The translations under genes were made by a program, and so were the position numbers. Positions 1 to 7,288 of a stretch of 9,042 nucleotides of DNA are shown here, piece by piece. The number at the start of each line of letters is the position of its first letter. Position 1 is the first letter of the stretch. The DNA comes from Spirochaetota bacterium (GTDB lineage: Bacteria > Spirochaetota > UBA4802 > UBA5550), in contig JAKJGD010000047.1 in assembly GCA_022704585.1 (NCBI GenBank), positions 1 through 9,042 of the forward strand, given 5' to 3'. The notes below the pieces were generated by a model. It had not been told where the DNA came from. It was given only the letters and a program-made list of their open reading frames with translations, and searched no databases.

Positions 1-510
1 TTGTCAATCCTGCACCTCTCGGGAGTAAAAAAGCAGAACGGCGGTCTGGATGAAAAAGCGTATCATTCCGCGGCCATTGGCTTCACCTTTACGATCATGA
101 CCGTCATTACCGGGTCAATATGGGCCAGGATCAGCTGGGGGACTTTCTGGAACTGGGACCCGCGTGAAACCTCGATAGTGATCATACTGCTGATCTATAT
201 CGCCTATTTTAGCCTGCAGGGCGCCCTTACGGATAATGAAAAGCGGGGAAGAATCGGCTCGACCTACCTGATCCTGGCAATGGTCACCCTGCCCTTTTTT
301 GTCTTCCTCGTGCCGCGGCTCTATCCCTCGCTGCATCCGGACCCGATCATTAACGCTGATAAAAAGATATACCTTGACGACCACATGAAATTGACGCTCA
401 TCGTTGGGATTCTGTCGTTCAGCATCCTGTACTGCTACCTGTTCGATCTCATGAATCGAATTCTCGTGATAAGAAAAAAAATCGAGGAATACCGTGAAAC
501 GAGCAATTAA
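1..510 (+). CDS. ccmC: Haem exporter / CcmE holo-former CcmC, 3' part
   Basis: Inner-membrane protein of the HemeHandling (CcmC/CcsA) family. It presents haem on the periplasmic side and loads it onto CcmE. The fragment shows the diagnostic tryptophan-rich WWD motif (WGTFWNWDPRETS, residues 46-58 of the visible part) and the conserved downstream histidine in SLHPDP (H112). Hydrophobic segments lie near residues 25-42, 59-75, 90-106 and 131-150, with a charged cytoplasmic tail. The frame is open from base 1 (TTG), so this is almost certainly a truncated gene whose first helices and first axial histidine lie upstream of the window. The TTG should not be taken as the true start. Its 3' end overlaps the next gene by 17 bases, as expected for a translationally coupled ccm operon. 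The family call is firm. CcsA is less likely because ccmD, ccmE and ccmF follow. Confidence 0.93.
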   Translation: MSILHLSGVKKQNGGLDEKAYHSAAIGFTFTIMTVITGSIWARISWGTFWNWDPRETSIVIILLIYIAYFSLQGALTDNEKRGRIGSTYLILAMVTLPFFVFLVPRLYPSLHPDPIINADKKIYLDDHMKLTLIVGILSFSILYCYLFDLMNRILVIRKKIEEYRETSN

Positions 511-823
511 AATCATCACCTTATGTGCCCTCATAACCTTTACCATATTCTGGCAAACCATGTCCCCCGGCAGGCCGTCACGGTCCTGCTGTACAATTGC
601 CGTACCCGGGCTTTCTGTTTTTGCACAGGAGACCGTTACGCCATCACAGGTTGCACTGCCGGATATGGGCAGGACTGCTGAATCTTCCACCGTACTGTAC
701 CAGGTGATGGCCGTCGTGCTGGTCATCTGGCTCGGACTGGGGCTGTTCCTCTTCCTGATCGATCGCAGGATAACCAGACTTGAACAAAGCATGCCCGATA
801 AGCAGGGGAACGGTTCCAAATGA
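494..823 (+). CDS. ccmD: CcmD-like small membrane protein of the cytochrome c maturation operon
   Basis: A 109-residue protein in the ccmD position between ccmC and ccmE. CcmD helps the CcmABC complex release haem-loaded CcmE. The C-terminal half fits the family: one membrane helix (about residues 72-91, VMAVVLVIWLGLGLFLFLID) followed by a basic, coiled-coil-like RRITRLEQ segment. The protein is longer than classical CcmD. Its N-terminus looks like a signal peptide (MKRAIKIITLCALITFTIFW) with a possible cleavage after VFA near residue 44, and it carries a Cys-Cys pair at about residues 32-33. The GTG start at 494 is favoured by a GAGGAAT ribosome site at 484-490. The gene overlaps ccmC by 17 bases and ccmE by 4 (ATGA). 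The symbol rests on position and the helix-plus-RRITRLE pattern, not on strong sequence identity. Confidence 0.78.
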   Translation: MKRAIKIITLCALITFTIFWQTMSPGRPSRSCCTIAVPGLSVFAQETVTPSQVALPDMGRTAESSTVLYQVMAVVLVIWLGLGLFLFLIDRRITRLEQSMPDKQGNGSK

Positions 824-1215
824 TCCAGCCGAAATCCCGGAATGTAATAATTTTCGCTGTCGGCCTTGCATTTCTGGCAGTTGCCGTATTCTTCGCACTG
901 TTCTCGTCAGGCGACGACATCCTCTCGCCCTATGTACCGTTCAAGGAAGCGCAGGCAAGCAGCGGCCGGTACGTCCAGGTCATCGGCGCTCTTGATAAAT
1001 CGGTCCCGGTTAAGCACAGTGAGGGCGCCTTTACGTTCACGCTGGTTGACAGCGATGGAACAAAAATGAACGTGATACATCGCGGCACCAAACCGCAAAA
1101 TTTTGAGCACACTGAACAGGTGGTTTTACTCGGACGCTTCTCGATTGGAAGCAGTCTGTTCGAAGCCGACAAGGTACTGGTAAAATGCCCGTCAAAATAC
1201 AGGAGAGAGCAATAA
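820..1215 (+). CDS. ccmE: Haem chaperone CcmE, CxxxY variant
   Basis: CcmE is the periplasmic, membrane-anchored haem chaperone that binds haem covalently and passes it to CcmF. The 131-residue protein has an N-terminal signal anchor (about residues 8-28, VIIFAVGLAFLAVAVFFALF). An OB-fold beta domain follows (GRYVQVIGALDKSVPV, FTFTLVDSDGTKMNVIHRG, VVLLGRF, FEADKVLVK). In most bacteria the segment after VLxK reads HxxxY, with the histidine as the covalent haem ligand. Here it reads KCPSKY, so C123 replaces the histidine while Y127 is kept. This is the CxxxY class known from Desulfovibrio and archaea, not a broken gene. The protein stops four residues after the tyrosine, so the flexible C-terminal tail is nearly absent. 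The start ATG overlaps the ccmD stop as ATGA, and ccmF begins one base after the stop codon. Confidence 0.93.
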   Translation: MIQPKSRNVIIFAVGLAFLAVAVFFALFSSGDDILSPYVPFKEAQASSGRYVQVIGALDKSVPVKHSEGAFTFTLVDSDGTKMNVIHRGTKPQNFEHTEQVVLLGRFSIGSSLFEADKVLVKCPSKYRREQ

Positions 1216-1216
1216 C

Positions 1217-3400
1217 ATGGAAACCGGAGTTAACTGGGGTGCCCTCTGTATAATTGTATCGCTTATTTTTTCACTGGCGGCCCTTGCCTCCACCGTTCTG
1301 CTGGCAGCGGGGAGGGAGCAGTTCGCCGTACCGTCGAGATATCTCTCCGTCACGGCAAGCGCCGGAATTTTTCTGGCGGCGGCGCTTCTCTTCTTTTACC
1401 TGATCAGCTCTGATTTCCGCTTCCTCTACGTGTACGGAAATTCTTCGCATGACCTTTCACTCGCGTACCGCATCGCCGCATTCTGGGCCGGTAAGGAGGG
1501 AAGCTTCCTTCTCTGGCTCATGTTTCTTAACGGGTTCGTGTATATAGTCACGCACCGTAAAACCGGGGATACCGCGATAATAACATCGGTGCTGCTCCTG
1601 ACCCAGGTCTGTATTCTCGTATTGCTGATAATCGAAAGCCCATTTAAATACATCTGGAGCGCGTATCCCGAATCAATCAACCCGGGCCAGTATCCGGCCG
1701 ACGGGGCCGGACTGAATCCCCTTCTCAAAGATCCCTGGATGGTCATACACCCGCCGGTCCTTTTTCTCGGCTATGCCTCGGCGAGCGTTCCCTTTGCGTA
1801 TGCGATCGCGGCCCTTGTAAAAAAAGAATACCGGAGCTGGATCGATGAAGCGTACCCCTGGCTCCTGTTCAGCATGCTCACCCTGGGCATCGGGATTTTC
1901 CTTGGAGGATACTGGGCCTATTCGGTACTTGGCTGGGGCGGGTATTGGGGCTGGGACCCGGTGGAGAACTCATCCCTGATTCCGTGGCTCGTTGCCATCG
2001 CGCTGGTCCACGGCTGCATAGTGCAGCGCCGGCAGGGCAGCCTGGCACGGACCAACCTTGTGCTCGGCCTCCTGTATTTCATCACGGTCTTTTACAGCAC
2101 CTGGCTGACCAGGAGCGGTGTGCTTTCTGATTTTTCAGTCCACTCCTTCGCGGCCTCGGATATAGCCACCTATCTTCTGGCATTTTTCCTTATCTTCACG
2201 GCCGGCTCGGCCGCCCTGTTTATCACCCGGTTCAGCAGCATAAGCGGCACGCTGCTCAACACTGCACTGTTCGACTGGAAGACCATGACAGTGTACGGCA
2301 TCATGGTGCTGTCAATATATTCCCTGATCATACTGGTCGGTACGTCAATGCCGCTCCTGTCGGGGCTTTTTATGGCGCATCCCTCGAACGTGACCGAGGC
2401 ATTTTATAATAACTTTTCAAAGCCGTTCGGTCTCCTGATTCTCCTCCTCATGACCCTTGGCACAACCCTGGCCGTTACCGGGAAAAAACAGCTTACCGGG
2501 AAAGAGAACATTGCCGCCGGGGCCCTATCAGCAGCCCTTGGAATAGCGCTCAATGCGGGATTCACTACCAGCCCCTTCGCTTTTTTATTTTCGATTCTCG
2601 CATTGTTCCTCGTGCTCAGAGCCCTGATCGATCTCTGGAAAACGCGGAGCCTGGCGCTCCTCCCGTCCCGTCTCACCCATATCGGCGTGGGGATACTGGT
2701 GATCGGCTTCATTACCTCCGGATTCCATACTACCGCAGCCCAGAAAAAGCTCGTCCAGGGCAAGGAAGAGATTATCGATTCAACCGGCATCACCTTCACC
2801 GGATTCAACGAGGCGAAAGATTCGTCCCTTCGCTTCACGATACGTAACGGCTCATCGTCCCGGGTTGTCGAAACCGCGTATTACTTTGACGAAAAAACCC
2901 AGTCAATCTATAAAGAGCCGTATATCATGTCGGGGCTGTTCCACGACGTGTATATCGCTCCGGAGAGCTACGAGTCGGGCGGGGAGGCACTTACAACACT
3001 GGTTATCCAGAAAGGCGAGGAGAAGGAGATCGGGGGCATAACAGTCCGATTTATCGGCTTCAGGACCGAGCATATGACGTCGGGAGAGCCGACCACCTAT
3101 GCGGACCTCACAGTCAACGGTATCAGGCTTTCGCCCGGCATGAAATTCACCCAGGCAGACGTATTCTACCTTGACAGCACCATACCAGGCACCGACCGCT
3201 CGGTTTCACTAAAAAATATCGATGCGACGAGCAAGAAGATACTGCTTCATGTCACGCCGGGAAAAGCGCTTGCGATTCCTCCCGATACCGTGTTTATAAC
3301 AGTCACGAACAAGAGGCTCATCTGGCTGGTATGGCTCGGCACCATACTGATCGCCATGGGGGGCGGCTATACATTCGGAAGGTCGGTTCGTTCCCGGTAA
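1217..3400 (+). CDS. ccmF: Cytochrome c haem lyase subunit CcmF
   Basis: Large polytopic membrane protein (727 residues, longer than the roughly 650 of E. coli CcmF) that takes haem from CcmE and attaches it to apocytochrome CxxCH motifs. The periplasmic WWD domain is WGGYWGWDPVENSSLIPW (from W240). The four family histidines are visible: H178 (HPPVLFLGY), H265 (LVHGC), H309 (DFSVHSF) and H488 (RLTHIG). The first two-thirds is almost all membrane helices. A hydrophilic periplasmic domain spans roughly residues 505-695, and a last helix lies near 704-720. AGGAGAG at 1201-1207 is a good ribosome site for the ATG. The gene is the last of the visible operon: the next gene is convergent and begins its stop codon 10 bases away, so no ccmG or ccmH follows here. 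Confidence 0.97.
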   Translation: METGVNWGALCIIVSLIFSLAALASTVLLAAGREQFAVPSRYLSVTASAGIFLAAALLFFYLISSDFRFLYVYGNSSHDLSLAYRIAAFWAGKEGSFLLWLMFLNGFVYIVTHRKTGDTAIITSVLLLTQVCILVLLIIESPFKYIWSAYPESINPGQYPADGAGLNPLLKDPWMVIHPPVLFLGYASASVPFAYAIAALVKKEYRSWIDEAYPWLLFSMLTLGIGIFLGGYWAYSVLGWGGYWGWDPVENSSLIPWLVAIALVHGCIVQRRQGSLARTNLVLGLLYFITVFYSTWLTRSGVLSDFSVHSFAASDIATYLLAFFLIFTAGSAALFITRFSSISGTLLNTALFDWKTMTVYGIMVLSIYSLIILVGTSMPLLSGLFMAHPSNVTEAFYNNFSKPFGLLILLLMTLGTTLAVTGKKQLTGKENIAAGALSAALGIALNAGFTTSPFAFLFSILALFLVLRALIDLWKTRSLALLPSRLTHIGVGILVIGFITSGFHTTAAQKKLVQGKEEIIDSTGITFTGFNEAKDSSLRFTIRNGSSSRVVETAYYFDEKTQSIYKEPYIMSGLFHDVYIAPESYESGGEALTTLVIQKGEEKEIGGITVRFIGFRTEHMTSGEPTTYADLTVNGIRLSPGMKFTQADVFYLDSTIPGTDRSVSLKNIDATSKKILLHVTPGKALAIPPDTVFITVTNKRLIWLVWLGTILIAMGGGYTFGRSVRSR

Positions 3401-3410
3401 TCGGGGCGGT

Positions 3411-3767
3411 TTACAGCTTGTTATCCTCGATCAATAGTTTGAGTGCCGTCTTCATATTCTCGATCTCATCTGAGAGCCGTTTGTAAGCGGTATCAATCTT
3501 ATCCAACTCGTTGTTCTTTCCGATCTTCTCGAGTTCAAGAGCAGCGTTATATGCTTTATCAGCAGAAAAATTAGCGACAGCGCCTTTTATCGTGTGGGCG
3601 GTTTTTCCTATCTTTTCTCCGCTTTTATTCCTGATGCCTTCCTGGATGGCTTCAAGCAATCTCGGAGAATCGGAAAAAAACAGCTCGGCGAGCTCCTTCA
3701 AAAGATCAAAGTCCCCATCAAGCCGGTCATTCAGGGCTTTTCGATTTATATAATCCTCAATTTTCAT
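3411..3767 (-). CDS. Orphan histidine phosphotransfer (HPt) domain protein
   Basis: A 118-residue, all-helical, soluble protein consisting of a single HPt domain. HPt proteins relay phosphoryl groups between response-regulator receiver domains in phosphorelays. The signature is AHTIKGAVANF, with H58 as the likely phospho-acceptor and K61-G62 completing the usual HxxKG pattern. The preceding helix (DFDLLKELAELFFSDSPRLLEAIQ) and the following one (AYNAALELEKIGKN) match the family. The start at 3767 is chosen because AAGGA at 3780-3776 lies about 8 bases upstream of it. An in-frame ATG at 3803 would add 12 residues unlike the family and has no better ribosome site. No histidine kinase or response regulator is in the window, so its partners are unknown. 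It is convergent with ccmF and divergent from nadK, so it is probably a single-gene unit. Confidence 0.9.
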   Translation of the reverse strand: MKIEDYINRKALNDRLDGDFDLLKELAELFFSDSPRLLEAIQEGIRNKSGEKIGKTAHTIKGAVANFSADKAYNAALELEKIGKNNELDKIDTAYKRLSDEIENMKTALKLLIEDNKL

Positions 3768-3848
3768 ATTCCCGTTCCTTATCAGCCCTGCCGCCACGGG
3801 CAACCTTCCGGTCCCGCTGCCACGCTGTCCATTGTGATGCTTAATTTC

Positions 3849-3867
3849 ACATTATTCATAATAATGT
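3849..3867. repeat. Perfect inverted repeat upstream of the HPt gene, possible operator
   Basis: ACATTATT-CAT-AATAATGT is an exact inverted repeat with 8-base arms and a 3-base spacer. It sits about 80 bases upstream of the HPt start codon. On the minus strand it overlaps a perfect -35-like TTGACA (3870-3865). The best matching -10 elements after it (AATTAA at 18-base spacing, or GAAATT at 16) are poor. A repressor or activator site over the HPt promoter is the simplest reading, but no regulator can be named. A structural role in RNA is unlikely, because the stem is nearly all A-T. Confidence 0.4.
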
Positions 3868-3961
3868 CAAGAGCAAATTCTCATGCTTCCTCTCAATAAA
3901 ACTTACCCTCCGATGATTTTTTTTTATCCCGGGATCGTCTCAATCGTTATAATCAGGAAAT

Positions 3962-3973
3962 GCCCGTACGGGC
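3962..3973. repeat. 12-base perfect palindrome in the HPt-nadK intergenic region
   Basis: GCCCGTACGGGC is self-complementary and lies about 20-30 bases upstream of the nadK -35 element. A second palindrome, ATCCCGGGAT (3926-3935), follows a run of nine T (3917-3925). Neither forms a terminator in either direction, since no T-run directly follows a stable stem. They may be protein sites in the divergent control region. The rest of 3768-4042 holds no gene that I can support. Confidence 0.3.
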
Positions 3974-3993
3974 CCCGGACTTCCCTTTTTTCA

Positions 3994-4021
3994 TTGACTC
4001 AGACAGACAATGCGGCATAAT
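3994..4021 (+). promoter_or_regulatory. Sigma70-type promoter for nadK-recN
   Basis: TTGACT (3994-3999) and CATAAT (4016-4021) are separated by 16 bases, and each matches the consensus at 5 of 6 positions. Transcription should begin near 4028, leaving only about 15 untranslated bases before the nadK ATG at 4043. A further isolated TATAAT at 3948-3953 has no convincing -35 partner. Confidence 0.6.
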
Positions 4022-4042
4022 GTAACACGGTAATGAACTGCC

Positions 4043-4903
4043 ATGATACGTACGGTTTCGATAAGCTTCAGGCCCGATGACGACAGTTGCGCACAGCATC
4101 TCCGTTCGCTCGTGGATTACCTCGAAAAGGCGGGCATCCGCGTTCTTCTCCCCCGGTATGACCTCATCCGTAGGGAGGAATGCTACCGCCTGGCCGTTGA
4201 TGAAGAGCAGTTCGTCAATGACCCGGACCTTATAATCGTCATAGGCGGCGACGGAACTTTCCTCCGAACCGCCCGGCTCTTCTGCGGGTCCGGCAAGCCC
4301 ATATTCGGCATAAACCGCGGAAGGCTCGGCTTTCTTACCGAATTCAGCCCTGAGGAATATCCCCGTTTTCTCGAAAAAGTGCTGAAGGGGGACTACACCA
4401 CGACCGAGCGCCTGGTCCTGGAGGCCTCCCTATCCCGCGACGGCAGCGTTCTGTCGACGGTCAATTTTCTGAACGATGCAGTCATCCATAAGGGCTCCTT
4501 TGCTCGGCCGATCCGTCTGGACATGGAAATCGACGGGAATTTTCTGAGCTCGTTCACCGGAGACGGCCTTATCATATCGACGCCTACCGGGTCCACGGCG
4601 TATTCACTTTCCGCGGGCGGGCCGATTATCACGCCTACCCAGGCCGAGATCTATCTCCTGAGTCCCGTCTGCCCGCACAGCCTGGCCATGCGCCCCATGA
4701 TAATACCGGCAACGTCAATGTTCAGCGTGCGCGTCAACGCCGAGTACCAGAACCTGTTACTGACGATCGACGGTCAGGAAACATTCACGGTAAACGGAAA
4801 CGACGAGGTCAGTATCCGCATATCAAACAAGAACATCAAGCTGATCACCCACCCGGAGAAGAATTACTACACCATCCTGCGCGAAAAACTAGGATGGGGA
4901 TAA
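4043..4903 (+). CDS. nadK: NAD kinase
   Basis: Cytosolic enzyme that phosphorylates NAD+ with ATP (or polyphosphate in some species) to make NADP+. It is the only route to NADP in most bacteria. At 286 residues it is the usual length. All the family blocks are present in order: IGGDGTFLRTAR (GGDGT at residues 68-72, with catalytic D70), GINRGRLGFL (90-98), LNDAVIHKG (143-151, corresponding to the NE/D NAD-binding block) and TGDGLIISTPTGSTAYSLSAGGPI (172-195). A typical C-terminal beta domain with LTIDGQ follows. The ATG at 4043 has no clear Shine-Dalgarno site, and the predicted leader is very short. recN begins 18 bases after the stop; nadK and recN are often close in bacterial genomes, sometimes with tlyA and argR, which are absent here. 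Confidence 0.97.
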   Translation: MIRTVSISFRPDDDSCAQHLRSLVDYLEKAGIRVLLPRYDLIRREECYRLAVDEEQFVNDPDLIIVIGGDGTFLRTARLFCGSGKPIFGINRGRLGFLTEFSPEEYPRFLEKVLKGDYTTTERLVLEASLSRDGSVLSTVNFLNDAVIHKGSFARPIRLDMEIDGNFLSSFTGDGLIISTPTGSTAYSLSAGGPIITPTQAEIYLLSPVCPHSLAMRPMIIPATSMFSVRVNAEYQNLLLTIDGQETFTVNGNDEVSIRISNKNIKLITHPEKNYYTILREKLGWG

Positions 4904-4921
4904 CGGCAACCGGAACCGACT

Positions 4922-6637
4922 ATGCTGCTCGACCTTAAAATAAAAAATTTCGTCATTATTGAAGACCTGGCCATTTCGTTCGGACGGGGGCTCAATATCC
5001 TCACCGGCGAGACCGGCGCGGGAAAATCTATTCTTATCGACGCTCTCTCCGGCGTTCTCGGCGAGAAAATGACCACCGACATGATACGCACGGGCTTCGA
5101 GAAATCGACGCTCGAAGCGAGTTTCGACATAGCGGCCGCTCCCCAGGTGCGCCGGATGCTTGAGGATTCGGGTATTGACTGCGACGACGATACCCTGCTG
5201 CTCAGGCGCGAGCTCTACGCCAGCGGCAAGGGCCGTTCCTTCGCAAACGCGGTCCAGATTCCCGCTTCGAAGCTCAAGGAGCTGTCCGAGTACCTGATCG
5301 ACATACACGGGCAGAACGAACACCAGAACATTGTGAAGGTCTCCCGTCACCGGGAGCTCCTCGACAGTTTCGGCAATCTTGAAGGCGAGGTGGCGCGCGT
5401 CCGCTCCATCCACGAGCGCCTTCAGAAGCTCAAGGACAGCATCAATTCCTTCGATATAGACGAACGGGAAAAGGCGCGCCGAATCGAGTTCAACTCTTTC
5501 GCGGTCAGGGAAATCGAGGCGGCAAAGCTGAAAACCGGCGAAGAAGAAGAGCTGAAAAACGAATCCACGCTCCTTGCCAACGCCGAGAAGCTCTTCAAGG
5601 AGATAACATCCGCGTCGCAGAACATGAGCGGCGACGGCGGCATAATTCAGAAGCTGAAGGTCTCGGAGCAGGCTCTCTCGAAAATATCGGAATATGACCC
5701 GGAGATATCCGGCATTCTCGACACGATCAAGCAGGCGCTCTATTCGCTGGAAGATGCATCAGATTACCTGCGCGGATACCGGACCCATATCGATTTTACC
5801 CCGGAGCGGATAAACCAGGTTGAGGAGCGCCTCTCGCTGCTGGCAAGCTTCAAGAAGAAATACGGCGATTCAATCCAGGATATACTGAATTATGCTGAAA
5901 AGGCCCGGGCCGAGATGGAGGCAATTTCCTCGGGCGAAGAGCAGCGCGAGAAGCTGAAGACCGAATACCGTCAGGCGGTAAAGGAAGCCAAGGAAGTAGC
6001 CCTCAGGCTTTCCGAGAGCCGCAAGGAAACCGCGCGCACGCTGGAGTCCCGGGTCATGAAGGAGCTCGCCGACCTGGGCATGTCGGGCACGATATTCAAG
6101 GTTTCGATACAGCGGGAGATCAATCCGCAGGGCGAGATCGAGGCAGACAACAAGCGCTACATGCTCTACCCGCACGGGTTGGACCGGATCGAGTTTCTTC
6201 TTTCCGCTAACGCCGGCGAGGACCTGCGCCAGCTCCGGAAGGTCGCATCCGGCGGCGAGATGTCGCGGATCATGCTTGCCATCAAAAACGTCATTCTTTC
6301 TGCAGACATTGTCGACAGCCTGGTATTCGACGAGGTTGACGCCGGCATCGGCGGCAAGGTAGCCGAGATCGTCGGACGAAAGCTCAAGTCACTTGCAAAA
6401 AACAGGCAGGTGCTTGTGGTGACACACCTGCCCCAGATTGCAGCGATGTCCGACAGCCATTATTCGGTCCAGAAGGGTAAATCAGGAGAACGCATCACCA
6501 CCCTGGTAAAACAGCTCAACCTGAAGGACAAGATCAGGGAGATAGCCCGGATGCTCGCGGGTGAAACCGTCACCGATCTCTCCATGAAACACGCTGAAGA
6601 AATGGTACGCAATGCGGAACGCAGCGGCCCTGCCTGA
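4922..6637 (+). CDS. recN: DNA repair protein RecN
   Basis: SMC-like ATPase that acts early in double-strand-break repair, bringing DNA ends and sister molecules together. At 571 residues it is normal for the family. The N-terminal head carries the Walker A motif GETGAGKS (residues 29-36) and the IDIHGQNEHQ block (H129-Q135). A long charged coiled-coil region spans roughly 155-380. The C-terminal head has the ABC signature VASGGEMSR (441-449), Walker B LVFDEVDAGIGG (467-478) and the H-loop VTHLPQIA (H502). The ATG lies 18 bases downstream of nadK with only a weak ribosome site (CCGGAACC), so translation may depend on nadK. No LexA box is recognisable upstream, so SOS control cannot be claimed. 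The 3' end overlaps the next gene by 26 bases. Confidence 0.97.
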   Translation: MLLDLKIKNFVIIEDLAISFGRGLNILTGETGAGKSILIDALSGVLGEKMTTDMIRTGFEKSTLEASFDIAAAPQVRRMLEDSGIDCDDDTLLLRRELYASGKGRSFANAVQIPASKLKELSEYLIDIHGQNEHQNIVKVSRHRELLDSFGNLEGEVARVRSIHERLQKLKDSINSFDIDEREKARRIEFNSFAVREIEAAKLKTGEEEELKNESTLLANAEKLFKEITSASQNMSGDGGIIQKLKVSEQALSKISEYDPEISGILDTIKQALYSLEDASDYLRGYRTHIDFTPERINQVEERLSLLASFKKKYGDSIQDILNYAEKARAEMEAISSGEEQREKLKTEYRQAVKEAKEVALRLSESRKETARTLESRVMKELADLGMSGTIFKVSIQREINPQGEIEADNKRYMLYPHGLDRIEFLLSANAGEDLRQLRKVASGGEMSRIMLAIKNVILSADIVDSLVFDEVDAGIGGKVAEIVGRKLKSLAKNRQVLVVTHLPQIAAMSDSHYSVQKGKSGERITTLVKQLNLKDKIREIARMLAGETVTDLSMKHAEEMVRNAERSGPA

Positions 6638-7211
6638 GGGCGAGATCAACCTGACGCACCACCTGACTTCGATCATCGCGTCAATCGTCAAACACTCACC
6701 GTCCCTCGCTCATATCGATGTCGGGAAGGTGCTTGTCTGCATTGGCTCCAACCGGAGCGGCCGCCGCGGCGGATTGTACGGGAAGCTGATCCCCCTTCGC
6801 TTTGAAAACGGGACCGAAATTGTCCGGTACCGCGGCAGGTATTACACCCTGCCGGCAATATCCCATAACGGCGCGGACTGTCTCTATATCATTTACTTTT
6901 ACATGCCCCGTTTTTTTGACCTGCCGTGGAATGAAAAGCTGAGGGTCATATTCCATGAGCTCTACCACATCAGCCCCCGGTTCGACGGCGATATCCGTCG
7001 CATGGGAGCTGTCAAAACAGCGCATGGCCATTCCAAGAAGCATTTCGACTCCCTGTACGCTGATGAGCTGAAAGCTTTCTCCGATTATATAAGGGTGACT
7101 CCGGCCATGAACTTACTCGACATGAACACCGGCGCCCTGTACCGGCGGTACCGCAAGGTGACGGGAGTCAGGATGAAAAGCCCGAAGCCGGTACTTCTTG
7201 ACCACAAATAA
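6612..7211 (+). CDS. Putative HExxH zinc metallopeptidase, uncharacterised
   Basis: A 199-residue soluble protein of no named function. The central helix VIFHELYHISP holds an HExxH zinc motif (H115, E116, H119). It is followed by FDGDIRRMG and then a histidine cluster, HGHSKKHFDS (H138, H140, H144), likely to supply the third zinc ligand. This arrangement resembles small predicted metallopeptidases found in archaea, phages and various bacteria (COG4900/PhageMetallopep-like), and more loosely SprT. That family placement is from memory and unverified. No signal peptide or membrane helix is seen, so it should be cytosolic. The ATG at 6612 lies inside recN (26-base overlap), which implies co-transcription and probable translational coupling, with a weak GAAGAA upstream. 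The context suggests a link with DNA repair, but that is inference. The C-terminal tail is basic (RRYRKVTGVRMKSPK). Confidence 0.75.
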   Translation: MRNAAALPEGEINLTHHLTSIIASIVKHSPSLAHIDVGKVLVCIGSNRSGRRGGLYGKLIPLRFENGTEIVRYRGRYYTLPAISHNGADCLYIIYFYMPRFFDLPWNEKLRVIFHELYHISPRFDGDIRRMGAVKTAHGHSKKHFDSLYADELKAFSDYIRVTPAMNLLDMNTGALYRRYRKVTGVRMKSPKPVLLDHK

Positions 7212-7261
7212 TATTTCCACGCTTTATACGTTTCCCGGCCCCATTCGCCGCACCGCCCCTA

Positions 7262-7276
7262 AAAAAATCATTTTTT
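7262..7276. other. A/T palindrome upstream of the trpR promoter, possible UP element
   Basis: AAAAAAT-C-ATTTTTT is a 15-base inverted repeat made only of A and T apart from its centre. It is followed by further A/T sequence up to the -35 element at 7289. Its position fits an UP element contacted by the RNA polymerase alpha subunit. As a terminator for the recN unit it would be very weak, because it has no G-C stem. The rest of 7212-7261 shows nothing recognisable. Confidence 0.3.
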
Positions 7277-7288
7277 ACAATTAATTCC

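Noticed and set aside
115..819. A 234-codon minus-strand frame across ccmC and ccmD
   Set aside because: It is opposite two recognisable genes, its translation is low in family-like features, and no ribosome site or promoter supports it.
3768..3803. Longer start for the HPt protein (ATG at 3803)
   Set aside because: The extra 12 residues are unlike HPt N-termini, and AAGGA is correctly spaced for the ATG at 3767.
3917..3935. Run of nine T next to ATCCCGGGAT as a terminator
   Set aside because: On the plus strand the T-run precedes the palindrome. On the minus strand the palindrome is followed by A, not T. Neither orientation gives an intrinsic terminator.
4889..5413. A 174-codon minus-strand frame opposite the start of recN
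   Set aside because: The plus strand there encodes the RecN Walker A and GQNEHQ motifs, and the antisense product resembles no protein family.
7262..7276. A/T hairpin as a terminator for the recN unit
   Set aside because: It has no G-C pairs in the stem, so it would be too weak. An UP-element role for the following promoter fits better.
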